From: Flavobacterium sharifuzzamanii
Lineage (GTDB): Bacteria > Bacteroidota > Bacteroidia > Flavobacteriales > Flavobacteriaceae
Length of the DNA: 64,000 bases
Direction: 5' to 3'
NCBI RefSeq assembly: GCF_003254585.1
Contig: NZ_QJGZ01000035.1
Location: 62,001 to 126,000 of the forward strand
Each line of letters begins with the position of its first letter. Position 1 is the first letter of the stretch. Made by a program: the position numbers and the translations under genes. Shown piece after piece: positions 1 through 8,094 of the stretch. The notes under the pieces were generated by a model, which was not told the origin of the DNA, did no database searches, and saw only the letters and a list, made by a program, of their open reading frames with translations.

Positions 1-425
1 CCTTCTCTAAATACAGTAGATTTCATGTGAACAGAAAGAGCGTTTACTACAGAAACCCCTACCCCGTGCAAACCTCCAGAAACTTTATATGAATCTTTGT
101 CGAATTTACCTCCGGCACCAATTTTAGTCATTACAACTTCAAGTGCAGAAACACCTTCTTTTTTATGTAAATCAACTGGAATACCACGTCCGTTATCTTC
201 AACTGTAACAGAACCATCTTCGTTTATTGAAACACCAATTGTGTCGCAATGCCCTCCCATGGCCTCATCAATAGAGTTATCTACAACCTCATAAACTAAA
301 TGATGCAGTCCTCGAACCCCTACATCTCCAATATACATTGATGGACGCATTCTTACGTGCTCCATTCCTTCTAATGCCTGAATACTATCTGCTGAATAAT
401 TGTTCTTCTTGATTTCTTCGCTCAT
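1..425 (-). CDS. gyrB: DNA gyrase subunit B, N-terminal part (cut by window edge)
   Basis: The first 141 codons of GyrB, the ATPase subunit of the type II topoisomerase that supercoils DNA. Reading from the ATG at 425, the translation shows the GHKL ATPase landmarks: MRPSMYIGD near residues 30-38, the [10 protein letters not shown] helix carrying the catalytic Glu and Mg-binding Asn, the ATP-binding DNGRGIPV motif, and the [18 protein letters not shown] lid with its glycine-rich loop. The frame is open to base 1, so the rest of the gene lies left of the window. ParE shares these motifs, but the N-terminal wording is that of GyrB. The neighbouring asnB genes are unrelated in function. Confidence 0.93.
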   Translation of the reverse strand, partial: MSEEIKKNNYSADSIQALEGMEHVRMRPSMYIGDVGVRGLHHLVYEVVDNSIDEAMGGHCDTIGVSINEDGSVTVEDNGRGIPVDLHKKEGVSALEVVMTKIGAGGKFDKDSYKVSGGLHGVGVSVVNALSVHMKSTVFRE

Positions 426-770
426 ATAATTTATTCTAAAAATGTATTTACTGTCTAACACGCAAATATATAAAAACGCGAGCTATATACCCAGTAAATT
501 ACGACTTAAAGCACTTAAGTTATCAACACAATTGTCTGAAAAACCTAAAAATAGAGTTAAAAATGAAATTAATTTCTAATTTTCTTAAATTCCAAATTCT
601 AAAAATGGAAATAACGTAAAAAATGGACTCTTTTTGAAATTCCATTTTTTTGAAATTCCAAATTCCAAAACATACATTAAATCAAAAAGCCGAAATAATA
701 TTCTTATTTCAGCTTTTCTATATCTGCTCCCAAATTGGAATTTGGAATTTCAAAAATTTGGAATTTTCTT
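426..770. repeat. Gene-free spacer with AT-rich palindromic AAATTCC repeats
   Basis: No gene in this 345-base stretch between the gyrB start and the end of the asnB-like gene. It holds several copies of AAATTCCAAATTCC and its complement (for example about 650-668 and 733-750), which can pair with each other. The terminator of the upstream minus-strand gene (684-717) lies between them. The same word recurs at 47448-47514, so this is a dispersed intergenic repeat. Confidence 0.7.
684..717 (-). terminator. Hairpin terminator after the asnB-like gene
   Basis: A near-perfect stem (684-698 pairing with 704-717, one mismatch, 5-base loop) lies about 55 bases past the stop codon at 771 on the minus strand. 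On that strand the stem ends in a short T-run, as expected for an intrinsic terminator. Confidence 0.65.
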
Positions 771-2384
771 TTAAGCAATCACAGTAGTTTTTACAGTTTC
801 AAAATTACCATTCAAATGAGCCGCATTTGCTCTTCCGCTTGGATCTTGGTTTTCCTGCCATTTTGGAATCCACTTACGAACAGTTTGTGCCGCGCTGACC
901 TGTGGATAGTATTTATGGAAAATTGATCTATACAAGTACGCTTCTTTAGTTGTTGGCGAGTTATACGGAAATTCTGTGCTTGCTCCTGCCAATTGCTCAT
1001 CTGTAACTTGCGAAGCACAATATTCAATCAACTCATCAACCCAATTATATCCCACTCCATCAGAAAACTGCTCTTTCTGACGCCATAAAACTTCCGAAGG
1101 CAAATATGGGTCTTCCGTATCAAAAGCTTTTCTTAAAATGTATTTTTCAACGCCATCATACGTTTTTGGCTGTTTCTCTTCTGTTTTAATTCGAATGGCT
1201 ACATCTAAAAATTCTGTATCCAAAAACGGAATTCTCACTTCTAGACCATTTGCCATTGTCGTTTTATCTGCGCGCAACAAATCGGCTGTAAATAGCTTCT
1301 GAACTCGTTCTATAGTTTCATCTTGAAATTCTTCTTCTGAAGGCGCATTTCTAAAATACAGATGCCCTCCAAAAACCTCATCTGCACCTTCGCCAGACAA
1401 GATCACTTTTATTCCCTGATCTGCTATCGCTTTAGAAAGCAAATACATAGGAACACCAGATCTAACCGAAATGATATCATACGTCTCAATATGATAAATT
1501 ACTTTTTCTAAAACTTTAACTCCTTCTTCAACCGAAAAATGAATTTCATGATGTTCAGTTCCTAAAAATTCAGCGGCTTTTCTTGCCATAACATTATCGG
1601 GAGCATCAGCGTCCAATCCGATAGAAAAAGAATGCAATTTTTCGCCTTTCTCTTTTAGCAATCTCGAAGTGATGGCCGAAATCAATGAAGTATCTAAACC
1701 TCCTGATAGCACAACTCCTAAAGGCACTTCTGCCAATAGACGTTTGCGTGTTGCCTGAATCAAACTCTCACGAATCAATTCTAAATCTAACGGATGAGTT
1801 GCATTTTTATGGTCTTCATATTCTGGGCGATAGTATTTTACAAAACCTGTTTTTGCTGTATAATAATGTCCTGGCGGAAAAGTAGAAAACGATTTGCATT
1901 GATCTGCAATAGATTTCATTTCTGATGAAAAATAAATTCTTCCTCTTTCATCTAAACCATAATATAAAGGTTTCACCCCAATTGGGTCACGACCTGCAAT
2001 ATATTTATCTCCATCAATTACAACAAACGCAAAATCTCCATCCAATTTATTACAGAAATCATAGCCGAATTCTTCATAAAGATGCACAATAACTTCTGAA
2101 TCTGATTCAGTTCTGAACGTATGGTCCTTTAAAACTGTATTTTTAAGCTCTTGATAATTATAAATCTCTCCATCATGAACCATCCATGCTTTGTTCGTTC
2201 CCTGAATAGGCTGTTTTCCTGAATTAAGATCAATTATAGACAGACTTTCATGACAAAGTATACTGCCATTTTCCATAATATGAATATCGCTCTCATCAGG
2301 TCCGCGATGTGACATTCTCTCAGAAAGTTCTTTTACAAGCTTGGGGTCTTTTCCTTTACCAATAACGGCTAACAATCCAGACAT
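771..2384 (-). CDS. Asparagine synthetase B paralogue with degraded glutaminase site
   Basis: A 537-residue two-domain protein of the AsnB family: an N-terminal Ntn-type glutaminase domain (about 1-190), then an ATP-pyrophosphatase synthetase domain with the PP-loop SGGLDTS near residue 228 and the SGEGADEVFGG motif near 330. The synthetase half looks intact. The glutaminase half does not. The nucleophile Cys2 is Ser (TCT instead of TGT), the glutamine-binding Arg of HERL is Ser47 (HESL), and the oxyanion Asn of NGEIYN is Asp71 (DGEIYN). From AsnB biochemistry I infer that it cannot hydrolyse glutamine and would use free ammonia, work with the neighbouring complete AsnB, or do something else. 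It lies 310 bases downstream of that paralogue on the same strand. The start is set by the MSGLL sequence, which aligns with MCGIV. Confidence 0.88.
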   Translation of the reverse strand: MSGLLAVIGKGKDPKLVKELSERMSHRGPDESDIHIMENGSILCHESLSIIDLNSGKQPIQGTNKAWMVHDGEIYNYQELKNTVLKDHTFRTESDSEVIVHLYEEFGYDFCNKLDGDFAFVVIDGDKYIAGRDPIGVKPLYYGLDERGRIYFSSEMKSIADQCKSFSTFPPGHYYTAKTGFVKYYRPEYEDHKNATHPLDLELIRESLIQATRKRLLAEVPLGVVLSGGLDTSLISAITSRLLKEKGEKLHSFSIGLDADAPDNVMARKAAEFLGTEHHEIHFSVEEGVKVLEKVIYHIETYDIISVRSGVPMYLLSKAIADQGIKVILSGEGADEVFGGHLYFRNAPSEEEFQDETIERVQKLFTADLLRADKTTMANGLEVRIPFLDTEFLDVAIRIKTEEKQPKTYDGVEKYILRKAFDTEDPYLPSEVLWRQKEQFSDGVGYNWVDELIEYCASQVTDEQLAGASTEFPYNSPTTKEAYLYRSIFHKYYPQVSAAQTVRKWIPKWQENQDPSGRANAAHLNGNFETVKTTVIA

Positions 2385-2694
2385 ACTATTTTATTTTTTA
2401 TTTTTATTCTGATGTACCAGCCTCAAATAAGCTGTACATTAAAAAATCATTAAAATTTCCGCTTAAAAGCAAAACTAAATATTATTTTCTGCTTTCCTAC
2501 ATTTTACATCCTAAAATTTCAGTGTTTAACTTTTATTTCGACGAAACTCAAACATAAAACAAAATTTAATCGATTACCAAAATTTTTTATTTTAACATAT
2601 TGAAATACAGAAACTTTTTTAGACAAGAAAGACGCTCTCATAAAAGAACGTCTTTCGGCAATATATATACTAATTCTAAAAATTAAACTCTTAA
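2385..2694. other. Spacer between the two asnB genes
   Basis: A 310-base AT-rich gap without an ORF worth calling. It contains the hairpin at 2627-2656 that may end the upstream asnB transcript. It must also hold the promoter of the asnB-like gene if that is transcribed alone. I could not pick out a convincing -33/-7 pair, so read-through from the first asnB remains possible. Confidence 0.5.
2627..2656 (-). terminator. Weak hairpin after asnB
   Basis: GAAAGACG (2627-2634) pairs with CGTCTTTC (2649-2656) around a 14-base loop, 40 bases past the asnB stop on the minus strand. There is no clean T-run directly after the stem, so termination may be partial and allow read-through into the second asnB-like gene. 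Confidence 0.45.
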
Positions 2695-4371
2695 TTAGGC
2701 TTTCACATAAGCATCATCATGAACATTAGCTACCGCTCTTCCTGATGGATCGTTTAAGTTTTTGAAAGCTTCATCCCACTCCAAAGCAATTTTAGTACTA
2801 CAAGCCACACTTGCTTCCTGAGGAACGCATAATGCTGCAGCATCGCTTGGGAAATGTTCTGTAAAAATTGAACGGTAGTAATACTCTTCTTTAGAAGTTG
2901 GAGTTTGCAATGGGAATTTGAATCTTGCGTTTGCCAATTGCTCATCTGAAACCTCTCTAGCTACTACTTCTTTCAAAGTATCAATCCAGCTGTATCCTAC
3001 TCCATCAGAAAACTGTTCTTTTTGTCTCCAAGCAACACTTTCTGGAAGCATATCTTCAAAAGCTTTACGAACAACCCATTTTTCCATTGGGTGCTCTTTG
3101 TTAATCATTTTATCTTGTGGGTTGATGCGCATGGCAACGTCCATAAATTCTTTATCTAAGAATGGTACACGTCCTTCTATTCCCCAAGCTGCTAAACTTT
3201 TGTTTGCACGTAAACAATCGTACATGTGAAGTTTTCCTAATTTACGAACGTTTTCTTCGTGGAATTCTTTAGCATTTGGCGCTTTGTGGAAATATAAATA
3301 TCCTCCAAACAACTCATCTGCTCCTTCTCCTGAAAGAACCATTTTGATTCCCATAGATTTGATCACTCTAGCCATTAACCACATTGGAGTCGAAGCTCTA
3401 ACTGTAGTTACGTCGTAAGTTTCAAGGTTGTAAATTACATCACGAACAGCATCTAAACCTTCTTGGATTGTAAATTTGATTTCGTGGTGAATAGTTCCAA
3501 TATGATCTGCTACTTTTCTTGCCGCAGCTAAATCTGGAGACCCTTCTAATCCAACAGAGAAAGAGTGCAATTGCGGATACCAAGCATCTGTAGTATCATC
3601 TGATTCAATTCTTTTTTGAGCAAATTTTTTAGCCACAGCCGAAGTAATAGAAGAATCTAAACCTCCAGAAAGTAAAACTCCGTAAGGAACGTCACTCATT
3701 AATTGTCTGTGAACCGCAGCTTCCAATGCTTTTCTGATTTCTGGAATGCTAGTTTCGTTGTCTTTTACTGCATCATATTCTGTCCAGTCTCTTTTGTACC
3801 ATTGTACAAATTCGCCATCTTTGCTTGATAAATAATGCCCTGGAGGGAATAATTCGATTTTTGTGCAATATCCTTCTAAAGCTTTTAACTCAGAAGCTAC
3901 ATAAAAAGTCCCGTGTTGATCCCAACCAATATACAATGGAATAATTCCCATATGGTCACGAGCTACGAAATACTCATCTTTATCCACATCATAGATTGCG
4001 AATCCGAAGATTCCGTTTAACTCATCAACGAAATCTGCTCCTTTTTCTCTGTAAAGTGCTAAAATAACTTCACAGTCACTCTCTGTCTGAAAGTTATATT
4101 TACCCGCAAATTGTTTACGAAGGTCTCTGTGGTTGTAAATTTCACCATTCGCAGCCAAAACCAATTTTTTATCTTCTGTAAATAAAGGTTGTTTTCCTGA
4201 CGCTGGATCTACAATCGCCAAACGCTCGTGAGAAAGAATCGCTTTATCATTGCTAAAGATACCGCTCCAGTCTGGTCCACGGTGACGAATGATTTTTGAC
4301 ATTTCTAATACTTGAGGTCTTAACGCTTCGGCTTTTTGTTTAAGATCAAAGGCACATACAATTCCACACAT
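2695..4371 (-). CDS. asnB: Asparagine synthase (glutamine-hydrolysing)
   Basis: A 558-residue complete AsnB, which makes asparagine from aspartate, ATP and glutamine in the cytoplasm. Glutaminase residues are all present: Cys2 after the initiator Met (MCGIV), Arg50 in HERLAIVD, and Asn75 and Glu77 in ANGEIYN. The synthetase domain has SGGLDSS and SGEGADELFGGY. Length matches the E. coli enzyme (554). A good promoter (4412-4442) sits 40 bases upstream, so this is likely the first gene of a two-gene asnB unit whose second member lacks the glutaminase residues. The pair is clearly paralogous along its full length (for example the shared WRQKEQFSDGVGY segment). Confidence 0.95.
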   Translation of the reverse strand: MCGIVCAFDLKQKAEALRPQVLEMSKIIRHRGPDWSGIFSNDKAILSHERLAIVDPASGKQPLFTEDKKLVLAANGEIYNHRDLRKQFAGKYNFQTESDCEVILALYREKGADFVDELNGIFGFAIYDVDKDEYFVARDHMGIIPLYIGWDQHGTFYVASELKALEGYCTKIELFPPGHYLSSKDGEFVQWYKRDWTEYDAVKDNETSIPEIRKALEAAVHRQLMSDVPYGVLLSGGLDSSITSAVAKKFAQKRIESDDTTDAWYPQLHSFSVGLEGSPDLAAARKVADHIGTIHHEIKFTIQEGLDAVRDVIYNLETYDVTTVRASTPMWLMARVIKSMGIKMVLSGEGADELFGGYLYFHKAPNAKEFHEENVRKLGKLHMYDCLRANKSLAAWGIEGRVPFLDKEFMDVAMRINPQDKMINKEHPMEKWVVRKAFEDMLPESVAWRQKEQFSDGVGYSWIDTLKEVVAREVSDEQLANARFKFPLQTPTSKEEYYYRSIFTEHFPSDAAALCVPQEASVACSTKIALEWDEAFKNLNDPSGRAVANVHDDAYVKA

Positions 4372-4411
4372 AATTTTATATTTTTATTTTGTAAATTTTA
4401 TTTTGATAGGG

Positions 4412-4442
4412 CAAAGATGGAGTATTAGTTACAATTGACAAA
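4412..4442 (-). promoter_or_regulatory. Bacteroidota-type promoter of asnB
   Basis: On the minus strand, TTTG (4439-4442), a 19-base spacer, then CATCTTTG (4412-4419). The last matches TAnnTTTG with one mismatch. Spacing and sequence fit the Bacteroidota housekeeping promoter, about 40 bases before the asnB start. Confidence 0.6.
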
Positions 4443-4703
4443 CACAAACCTTAATATCAATTACAATTATCAATCAAAAAAATCAATTTACACACAAAAT
4501 GTAAAATTTTAGCATTAAAAAAAGACCTAAACTTTAAATCCTTAATTTTAAGTACAAAACTGCTTTCAAATTTAAAGTTTAAAGCGGTTTTTTGAATTAA
4601 ATTACAAGTTATTCCTATTACAAATGGAAGATTCGTAAAGAAGAGATAAAAAGTTGTTCTGGAATTATTGTTTATCTAGTATTATCTAGATTTTGAGTCT
4701 TAC

Positions 4704-4805
4704 TTGTCATCTTGACGAAGGAAAGATCACACAAGTAATTCCACATGCTAGTTCGCCAATCTGTATCGAGTTTCTAGTGTGATCCTTCCTTCGTCAGGAT
4801 GACAA
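4704..4805. repeat. Inverted repeat with TCATCCTGACGAAGGAAGGA arms, copy 1
   Basis: Two 29-base arms (4704-4732 and 4777-4805) are complementary apart from two changes and flank 44 unrelated bases. The same arms occur at 62278-62380, nearly 58 kb away, with a different centre. This is a dispersed palindromic element. It lies directly after the stop of the small membrane gene and could act as its terminator. Confidence 0.8.
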
Positions 4806-4814
4806 ACTGTATGG

Positions 4815-5021
4815 TTAAGGCAGTGCTTTAAAAAAATAAACGATTCCCATAATTACTAAAATTCCTAGTAACAGCCAATGCTTAAAACTTGTGGCTTTTA
4901 TTTGAAACTTATAAAGTTTATCATTTTCCGTAACATCTTTTTTCCATAATTTATGAATCTTATAAAAGGCATAAGAAGCTCCAAAGAATGAAAAACTACA
5001 TATTAAGTGCATAAAATTCAT
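4815..5021 (-). CDS. Small two-helix membrane protein, function unknown
   Basis: Sixty-eight residues with a hydrophobic segment at about 4-20, a charged middle (KLWKKDVTENDKLYKFQ) and a second hydrophobic helix at about 48-64. I recognise no family. The start follows the preceding gene's stop by only 3 bases, which argues that it is a real, translated member of the GNAT / GreA-like / membrane-protein string. The palindrome 4704-4805 follows its stop. Confidence 0.6.
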   Translation of the reverse strand: MNFMHLICSFSFFGASYAFYKIHKLWKKDVTENDKLYKFQIKATSFKHWLLLGILVIMGIVYFFKALP

Positions 5022-5024
5022 ATA

Positions 5025-5474
5025 CTAGCTAATTTCTTCAATAGTATAATGCGTCTTATTTATTTCAAACTGAAAACCTGCTTTATTTCCCATTAAATGA
5101 TTTCCCAAAGGAGATTGTGGAGAAAGCGCAATCACATTAATTCCGTCAATTGTAATTTTAGGAAGCGCAACACTAACATACAAATAGATTCCGTTTGCTT
5201 TTACTAAACTTCCTAGAACAATATTTTCTGTCGTTTTTAGCGGATCTATCTTGTCTAAAATTGCTTTTTGCTCTAAAGCTTCTTTTAATTTATTTGTCAA
5301 TTTTTCTTGCTCGATATGCATCATCGACAAAGCCGTTTCATGCTTATCGCCTGCAGAACCTTTGGCATCATTTTTTGAATCTTCTGTCAAACCCGAAATC
5401 ATGTCTTTAAAAACATCAATTCGATCTTGAACCATTTGAGTGTAGTGAGAATATATTTTTTCTTTGAAAGTCAT
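5025..5474 (-). CDS. GreA/GreB-like C-terminal domain protein
   Basis: A 149-residue cytoplasmic protein. The N-terminal half is a predicted helical coiled coil (about 1-75, rich in E, K, D). The C-terminal half has the ALSPQSPLGNHLMGNKAGFQF signature of the GreA/GreB FKBP-like domain (residues about 112-132), which in elongation factors sits on RNA polymerase. The coiled coil is shorter and differs from true GreA, so the role is probably RNA-polymerase-associated but not necessarily transcript cleavage. The longer open frame reaches 5579, but that extension is repeat-encoded (GGTTCTGA and CAAAGGTGCAAAGG words) and overlaps the upstream gene. The ATG at 5474 gives the sensible start. Such proteins are sometimes mislabelled 3-oxoacyl-ACP synthase. 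Confidence 0.7.
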   Translation of the reverse strand: MTFKEKIYSHYTQMVQDRIDVFKDMISGLTEDSKNDAKGSAGDKHETALSMMHIEQEKLTNKLKEALEQKAILDKIDPLKTTENIVLGSLVKANGIYLYVSVALPKITIDGINVIALSPQSPLGNHLMGNKAGFQFEINKTHYTIEEIS

Positions 5475-5483
5475 TTTTTTTAA

Positions 5484-5528
5484 AAGGTACTGAGGTTCTG
5501 AGGCACAAAGGTGCAAAGGTTTTTTTTC
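5484..5528. repeat. GGTTCTGA / CAAAGG tandem repeat tract
   Basis: Contains TACTGAGGTTCTGAGG followed by CAAAGGTGCAAAGG, the same mixed repeat found at 36501-36530 and, inverted, at 43190-43290. It lies between the GNAT stop (5542) and the GreA-like start (5474). Confidence 0.6.
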
Positions 5529-5541
5529 TTGGTCTAAATTT

Positions 5542-6072
5542 TTATTCGAAAAAAGCACTTGGATAAACCACTTCTCCACTTATTCCTTTTAAACCATCAT
5601 CTGCTAATTCAATAATCATGCAGTTTTCAGCTGGAACATCAAAAGGCATTTTGATATTGTATTTTTCGCAGAGTTCATATCCAAACCTGGGGTAATAATC
5701 TTGATGTCCTAATAAAATAACCGATTTATAACCTAAACTTTGTGCGATTTCATGTCCACGCAAAATCAACTTTGAACCAATTCCTTTTCCTTGGAATTCA
5801 GGTAAAACCGAAACTGGAGCAAGTGCTAGTGACGGAAAGGTTTGCGTTTCATTTTTTATCTGCAGTTTGGTAAATAAAATATGACCTACAATATGATTAT
5901 CAATTTCGGCAACAATAGACAGTTCTGGAATAAAAGCATCCGATTTTCTTAATCTTTCTACCAAAAACTGTTCTTTATGGTCGCTGTATTCTTCCTTTTC
6001 GAAAGCTTTTTCTATCAAATGAAAAACACTTTCAAAATCATTTTTATTTTCTTGACGTAATATAATTTCCAT
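5542..6072 (-). CDS. GNAT family N-acetyltransferase
   Basis: A 176-residue acetyl-CoA-dependent acyltransferase. Motif A, the pyrophosphate-binding loop, is PEFQGKGIGSKLI (about 93-105), preceded by a beta strand (LALAPVSVL) and followed by the helix-strand GYKSVILLGHQDYYPRFGYE typical of the YhbS-like branch. The substrate cannot be told from sequence. It is the first gene of a minus-strand string continuing into the GreA-like and small membrane genes. Length is normal for the family and the ATG at 6072 is well placed. Confidence 0.85.
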   Translation of the reverse strand: MEIILRQENKNDFESVFHLIEKAFEKEEYSDHKEQFLVERLRKSDAFIPELSIVAEIDNHIVGHILFTKLQIKNETQTFPSLALAPVSVLPEFQGKGIGSKLILRGHEIAQSLGYKSVILLGHQDYYPRFGYELCEKYNIKMPFDVPAENCMIIELADDGLKGISGEVVYPSAFFE

Positions 6073-6092
6073 TTTATAAAATTAAAAAAACA

Positions 6093-6139
6093 GCCACGAA
6101 TTCACGAATCTACTCCAAAAAATTCATGAGCTCATGGCT
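6093..6139. repeat. AGCCACGAATTCACGAAT-type imperfect palindrome
   Basis: CAGCCACGAATTCACGAATC and a degenerate complement ending TCATGGCTG form an imperfect inverted repeat. The same arm appears as a perfect 19-base palindrome at 35571-35634, so this is a second, decayed copy of a dispersed element. Confidence 0.6.
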
Positions 6140-6140
6140 G

Positions 6141-6179
6141 AAAAAAAAAGGCACATTCATTTAAAATGTTTTTGTGCCT
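6141..6179 (-). terminator. Terminator of the outer-membrane barrel gene
   Basis: AGGCACA (6149-6155) pairs with TGTGCCT (6173-6179), with extra ATTT/AAAT pairing inside. On the minus strand a run of nine T follows. It lies 25 bases past the stop of the barrel gene at 6204. Confidence 0.85.
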
Positions 6180-6203
6180 AAGCATCTTTATGGCAAAGAT
6201 TTC

Positions 6204-7955
6204 TTAAAAATCAAATTTATAGTTTGCGCCTCCTAAAACCTGGAATCCTTGTACAGGATAATTCAACCATTTTTCGTAAGCTTGATTTCCAATATTATTC
6301 AATTTCAAGAAAAATGTCAATCTTTCGTTGAATTTATAACCTACATGAGCATTTGCATCAAAATAGCTTTTTAAAGTAATTGGTGTAGCATCGATTCCTA
6401 AAGAAGTATTTACCTGCATATCTTTTCTTTCGCCAACATAAAACACATTCAATCCTGCATACCATTGCTTTGTAATATTAACGTCTAAAGTCGAACTTAA
6501 TTTCATTGTTGGTAAATTCCATGCTTCAACCACATTGTCAGTATTGTAACTATTAAAAGTTCCGTTGATTCCGAAAGTTACATTTTGAGAGAAATCGGCT
6601 TTTAATTCTCCGTAGAAACGAAACGTTCTAATATCTTCATACACTACTCCAAATGAGTTCCCGAAAGCGTAATCTTCATTTGTAATTACTTCTGTGTAAT
6701 CATTTGCTTTAAACAGCGCTTTGTCTTTTTCATTCAAGTAAGAAGCAGTCACATTATAATTTACATTGTTCGCCAATTTTCCTTTTAATCCAGCAAAAAC
6801 ATTGTATTGCGTACTTGACGGACGCATGTTTAAAGTCGGAGATAAAAACGGATTCTCGGTCACAAAATCAGCATAAGAATTCTGATTTAAACCTCCGTTT
6901 ACTCCCGTATAGAAAATCATTAAATCGCCAACCAGTTTGTAGGAAGCATTTACTTTTGGATAGAAATAGAATTTATTTCCGCTATTTTCAGAATCTGCAC
7001 TGTAATAGATTCCAGCTCCTAATTCTAATGTCCACTCATTTTCATTAATTACAAAACTTGGCTCGATTCCAACATTGGTAAAACTGTATTTTAAAGCTTC
7101 TGTATTATCTTGGAAATAGTTGTTTTTGAAAGAACCGCTTACGTGATCTACAATTACATTGGTTTTAATTGCCTGATCCATTACATCAACTGTAAAAGTC
7201 GGCTTTACATAAAACCTATTTTCTGAAGAAGAATAACTATCTGAAAAATGCGTGAATTTCGCAGAAAGTTTACTAAAAATACTTTCTGAAAATTCAGCAT
7301 TTCCGCCAACCCAAATTGTATTATATGAATGATCCGGATTAATGCTGTTTACCAAATCATAACGCTGATCCGGAATTGTAGAGCCAAAATCTGATGGAAG
7401 TCCATACCAATTGTAAATCTGGTTCTGGTAACCTAAATCAACTCCCCAAGTATTATCTCTATTGTTTTGACCATAACCAACATTAATTGAAGTATCATAA
7501 AATTCATCGTTCAATTCTACATCTTTAATTCCGCCTTGAGAAGAGTGATGGCGAAACATTCCTGCTACATAATCATTATTGCCTAAATCTTGGTTTACGA
7601 ATAATTCACCATTTAAAGTGCTGTAATTTCCAAGCCCTAAAGTTGCATAATTATTAAACAATTTTTCTCTTTTAGCTTTCTCAACACCTTCTGCTTTTCC
7701 TTTAGAAGGCGTAAAAGTAGATGCGACAGGAACAGACAGAATACTGTATTTAATAACTTCTTTCGGCTGATTGCCGCTATCGTCCAGCGAAGGCGTTTCT
7801 TTCACTTTAAAAGCATCTGAAATAGTCGGCGAATAAGGTTTTACCACGTTTACAGTTTCGGTTCCAATCGTTTCATTTTTCTTTTGCGCAATCGAAAACT
7901 GAGCAGTAAATAACACTAACAAAATGATTATTTTATGTCGGCAGTTTAATTTCAT
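6204..7955 (-). CDS. Plug-less TonB-receptor-like outer-membrane beta barrel
   Basis: A 583-residue protein with a clean signal peptide (about 1-23, cut after SIAQ). A short Pro-rich periplasmic stretch follows, then alternating amphipathic strands from about residue 105 to the end, closing with the aromatic C-terminus NYKFDF expected of barrels inserted by BAM. The late strands (FLKLNNIGNQAYEKW) read like the last strands of TonB-dependent receptors, but there is no recognisable N-terminal plug and no SusC-type carboxypeptidase-like domain. The substrate is unknown. The large TPR protein lies upstream on the same strand, with the PhzF-like gene between them. A shared envelope role is possible but not shown. 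Confidence 0.75.
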   Translation of the reverse strand: MKLNCRHKIIILLVLFTAQFSIAQKKNETIGTETVNVVKPYSPTISDAFKVKETPSLDDSGNQPKEVIKYSILSVPVASTFTPSKGKAEGVEKAKREKLFNNYATLGLGNYSTLNGELFVNQDLGNNDYVAGMFRHHSSQGGIKDVELNDEFYDTSINVGYGQNNRDNTWGVDLGYQNQIYNWYGLPSDFGSTIPDQRYDLVNSINPDHSYNTIWVGGNAEFSESIFSKLSAKFTHFSDSYSSSENRFYVKPTFTVDVMDQAIKTNVIVDHVSGSFKNNYFQDNTEALKYSFTNVGIEPSFVINENEWTLELGAGIYYSADSENSGNKFYFYPKVNASYKLVGDLMIFYTGVNGGLNQNSYADFVTENPFLSPTLNMRPSSTQYNVFAGLKGKLANNVNYNVTASYLNEKDKALFKANDYTEVITNEDYAFGNSFGVVYEDIRTFRFYGELKADFSQNVTFGINGTFNSYNTDNVVEAWNLPTMKLSSTLDVNITKQWYAGLNVFYVGERKDMQVNTSLGIDATPITLKSYFDANAHVGYKFNERLTFFLKLNNIGNQAYEKWLNYPVQGFQVLGGANYKFDF

Positions 7956-8068
7956 ATTTCTTTTTTTTAAGAGTATAGAGAAAAGAGTATAGAAAATAGA
8001 CTTATACTATTTCTTAATTCTTACGCTAAAAACTCTTTGTTCTCTTTCTATATTCTAAAATCTTTGTT

Positions 8069-8089
8069 CTATTTTCTATTTTCTATTTT
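8069..8089. repeat. Three tandem CTATTTT heptamers
   Basis: Three exact copies of CTATTTT lie between the PhzF stop (8095) and the barrel start (7955). The same spacer also has AGAGTATAGAAAA-type near repeats. It adds to the 7-8 base tandem units seen elsewhere in this window. Confidence 0.65.
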
Positions 8090-8094
8090 CTTGC

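Larger units (their letters stand above)
4372..4814. other. 443-base spacer: asnB promoter, hairpin, long inverted repeat
   Basis: No gene. From right to left it holds the inverted repeat at 4704-4805, an imperfect GC-poor hairpin (4556-4566 pairing with 4581-4591, G-U pairs allowed) and the asnB promoter. The hairpin may stop transcripts arriving from the small membrane gene at 4815. Confidence 0.55.

Noticed and set aside
5025..5474. 3-oxoacyl-ACP synthase for the GreA-like gene
   Set aside because: Too short, with no ketosynthase Cys-His-His motifs; the ALSPQSPLG signature fits the GreA/GreB C-terminal domain.
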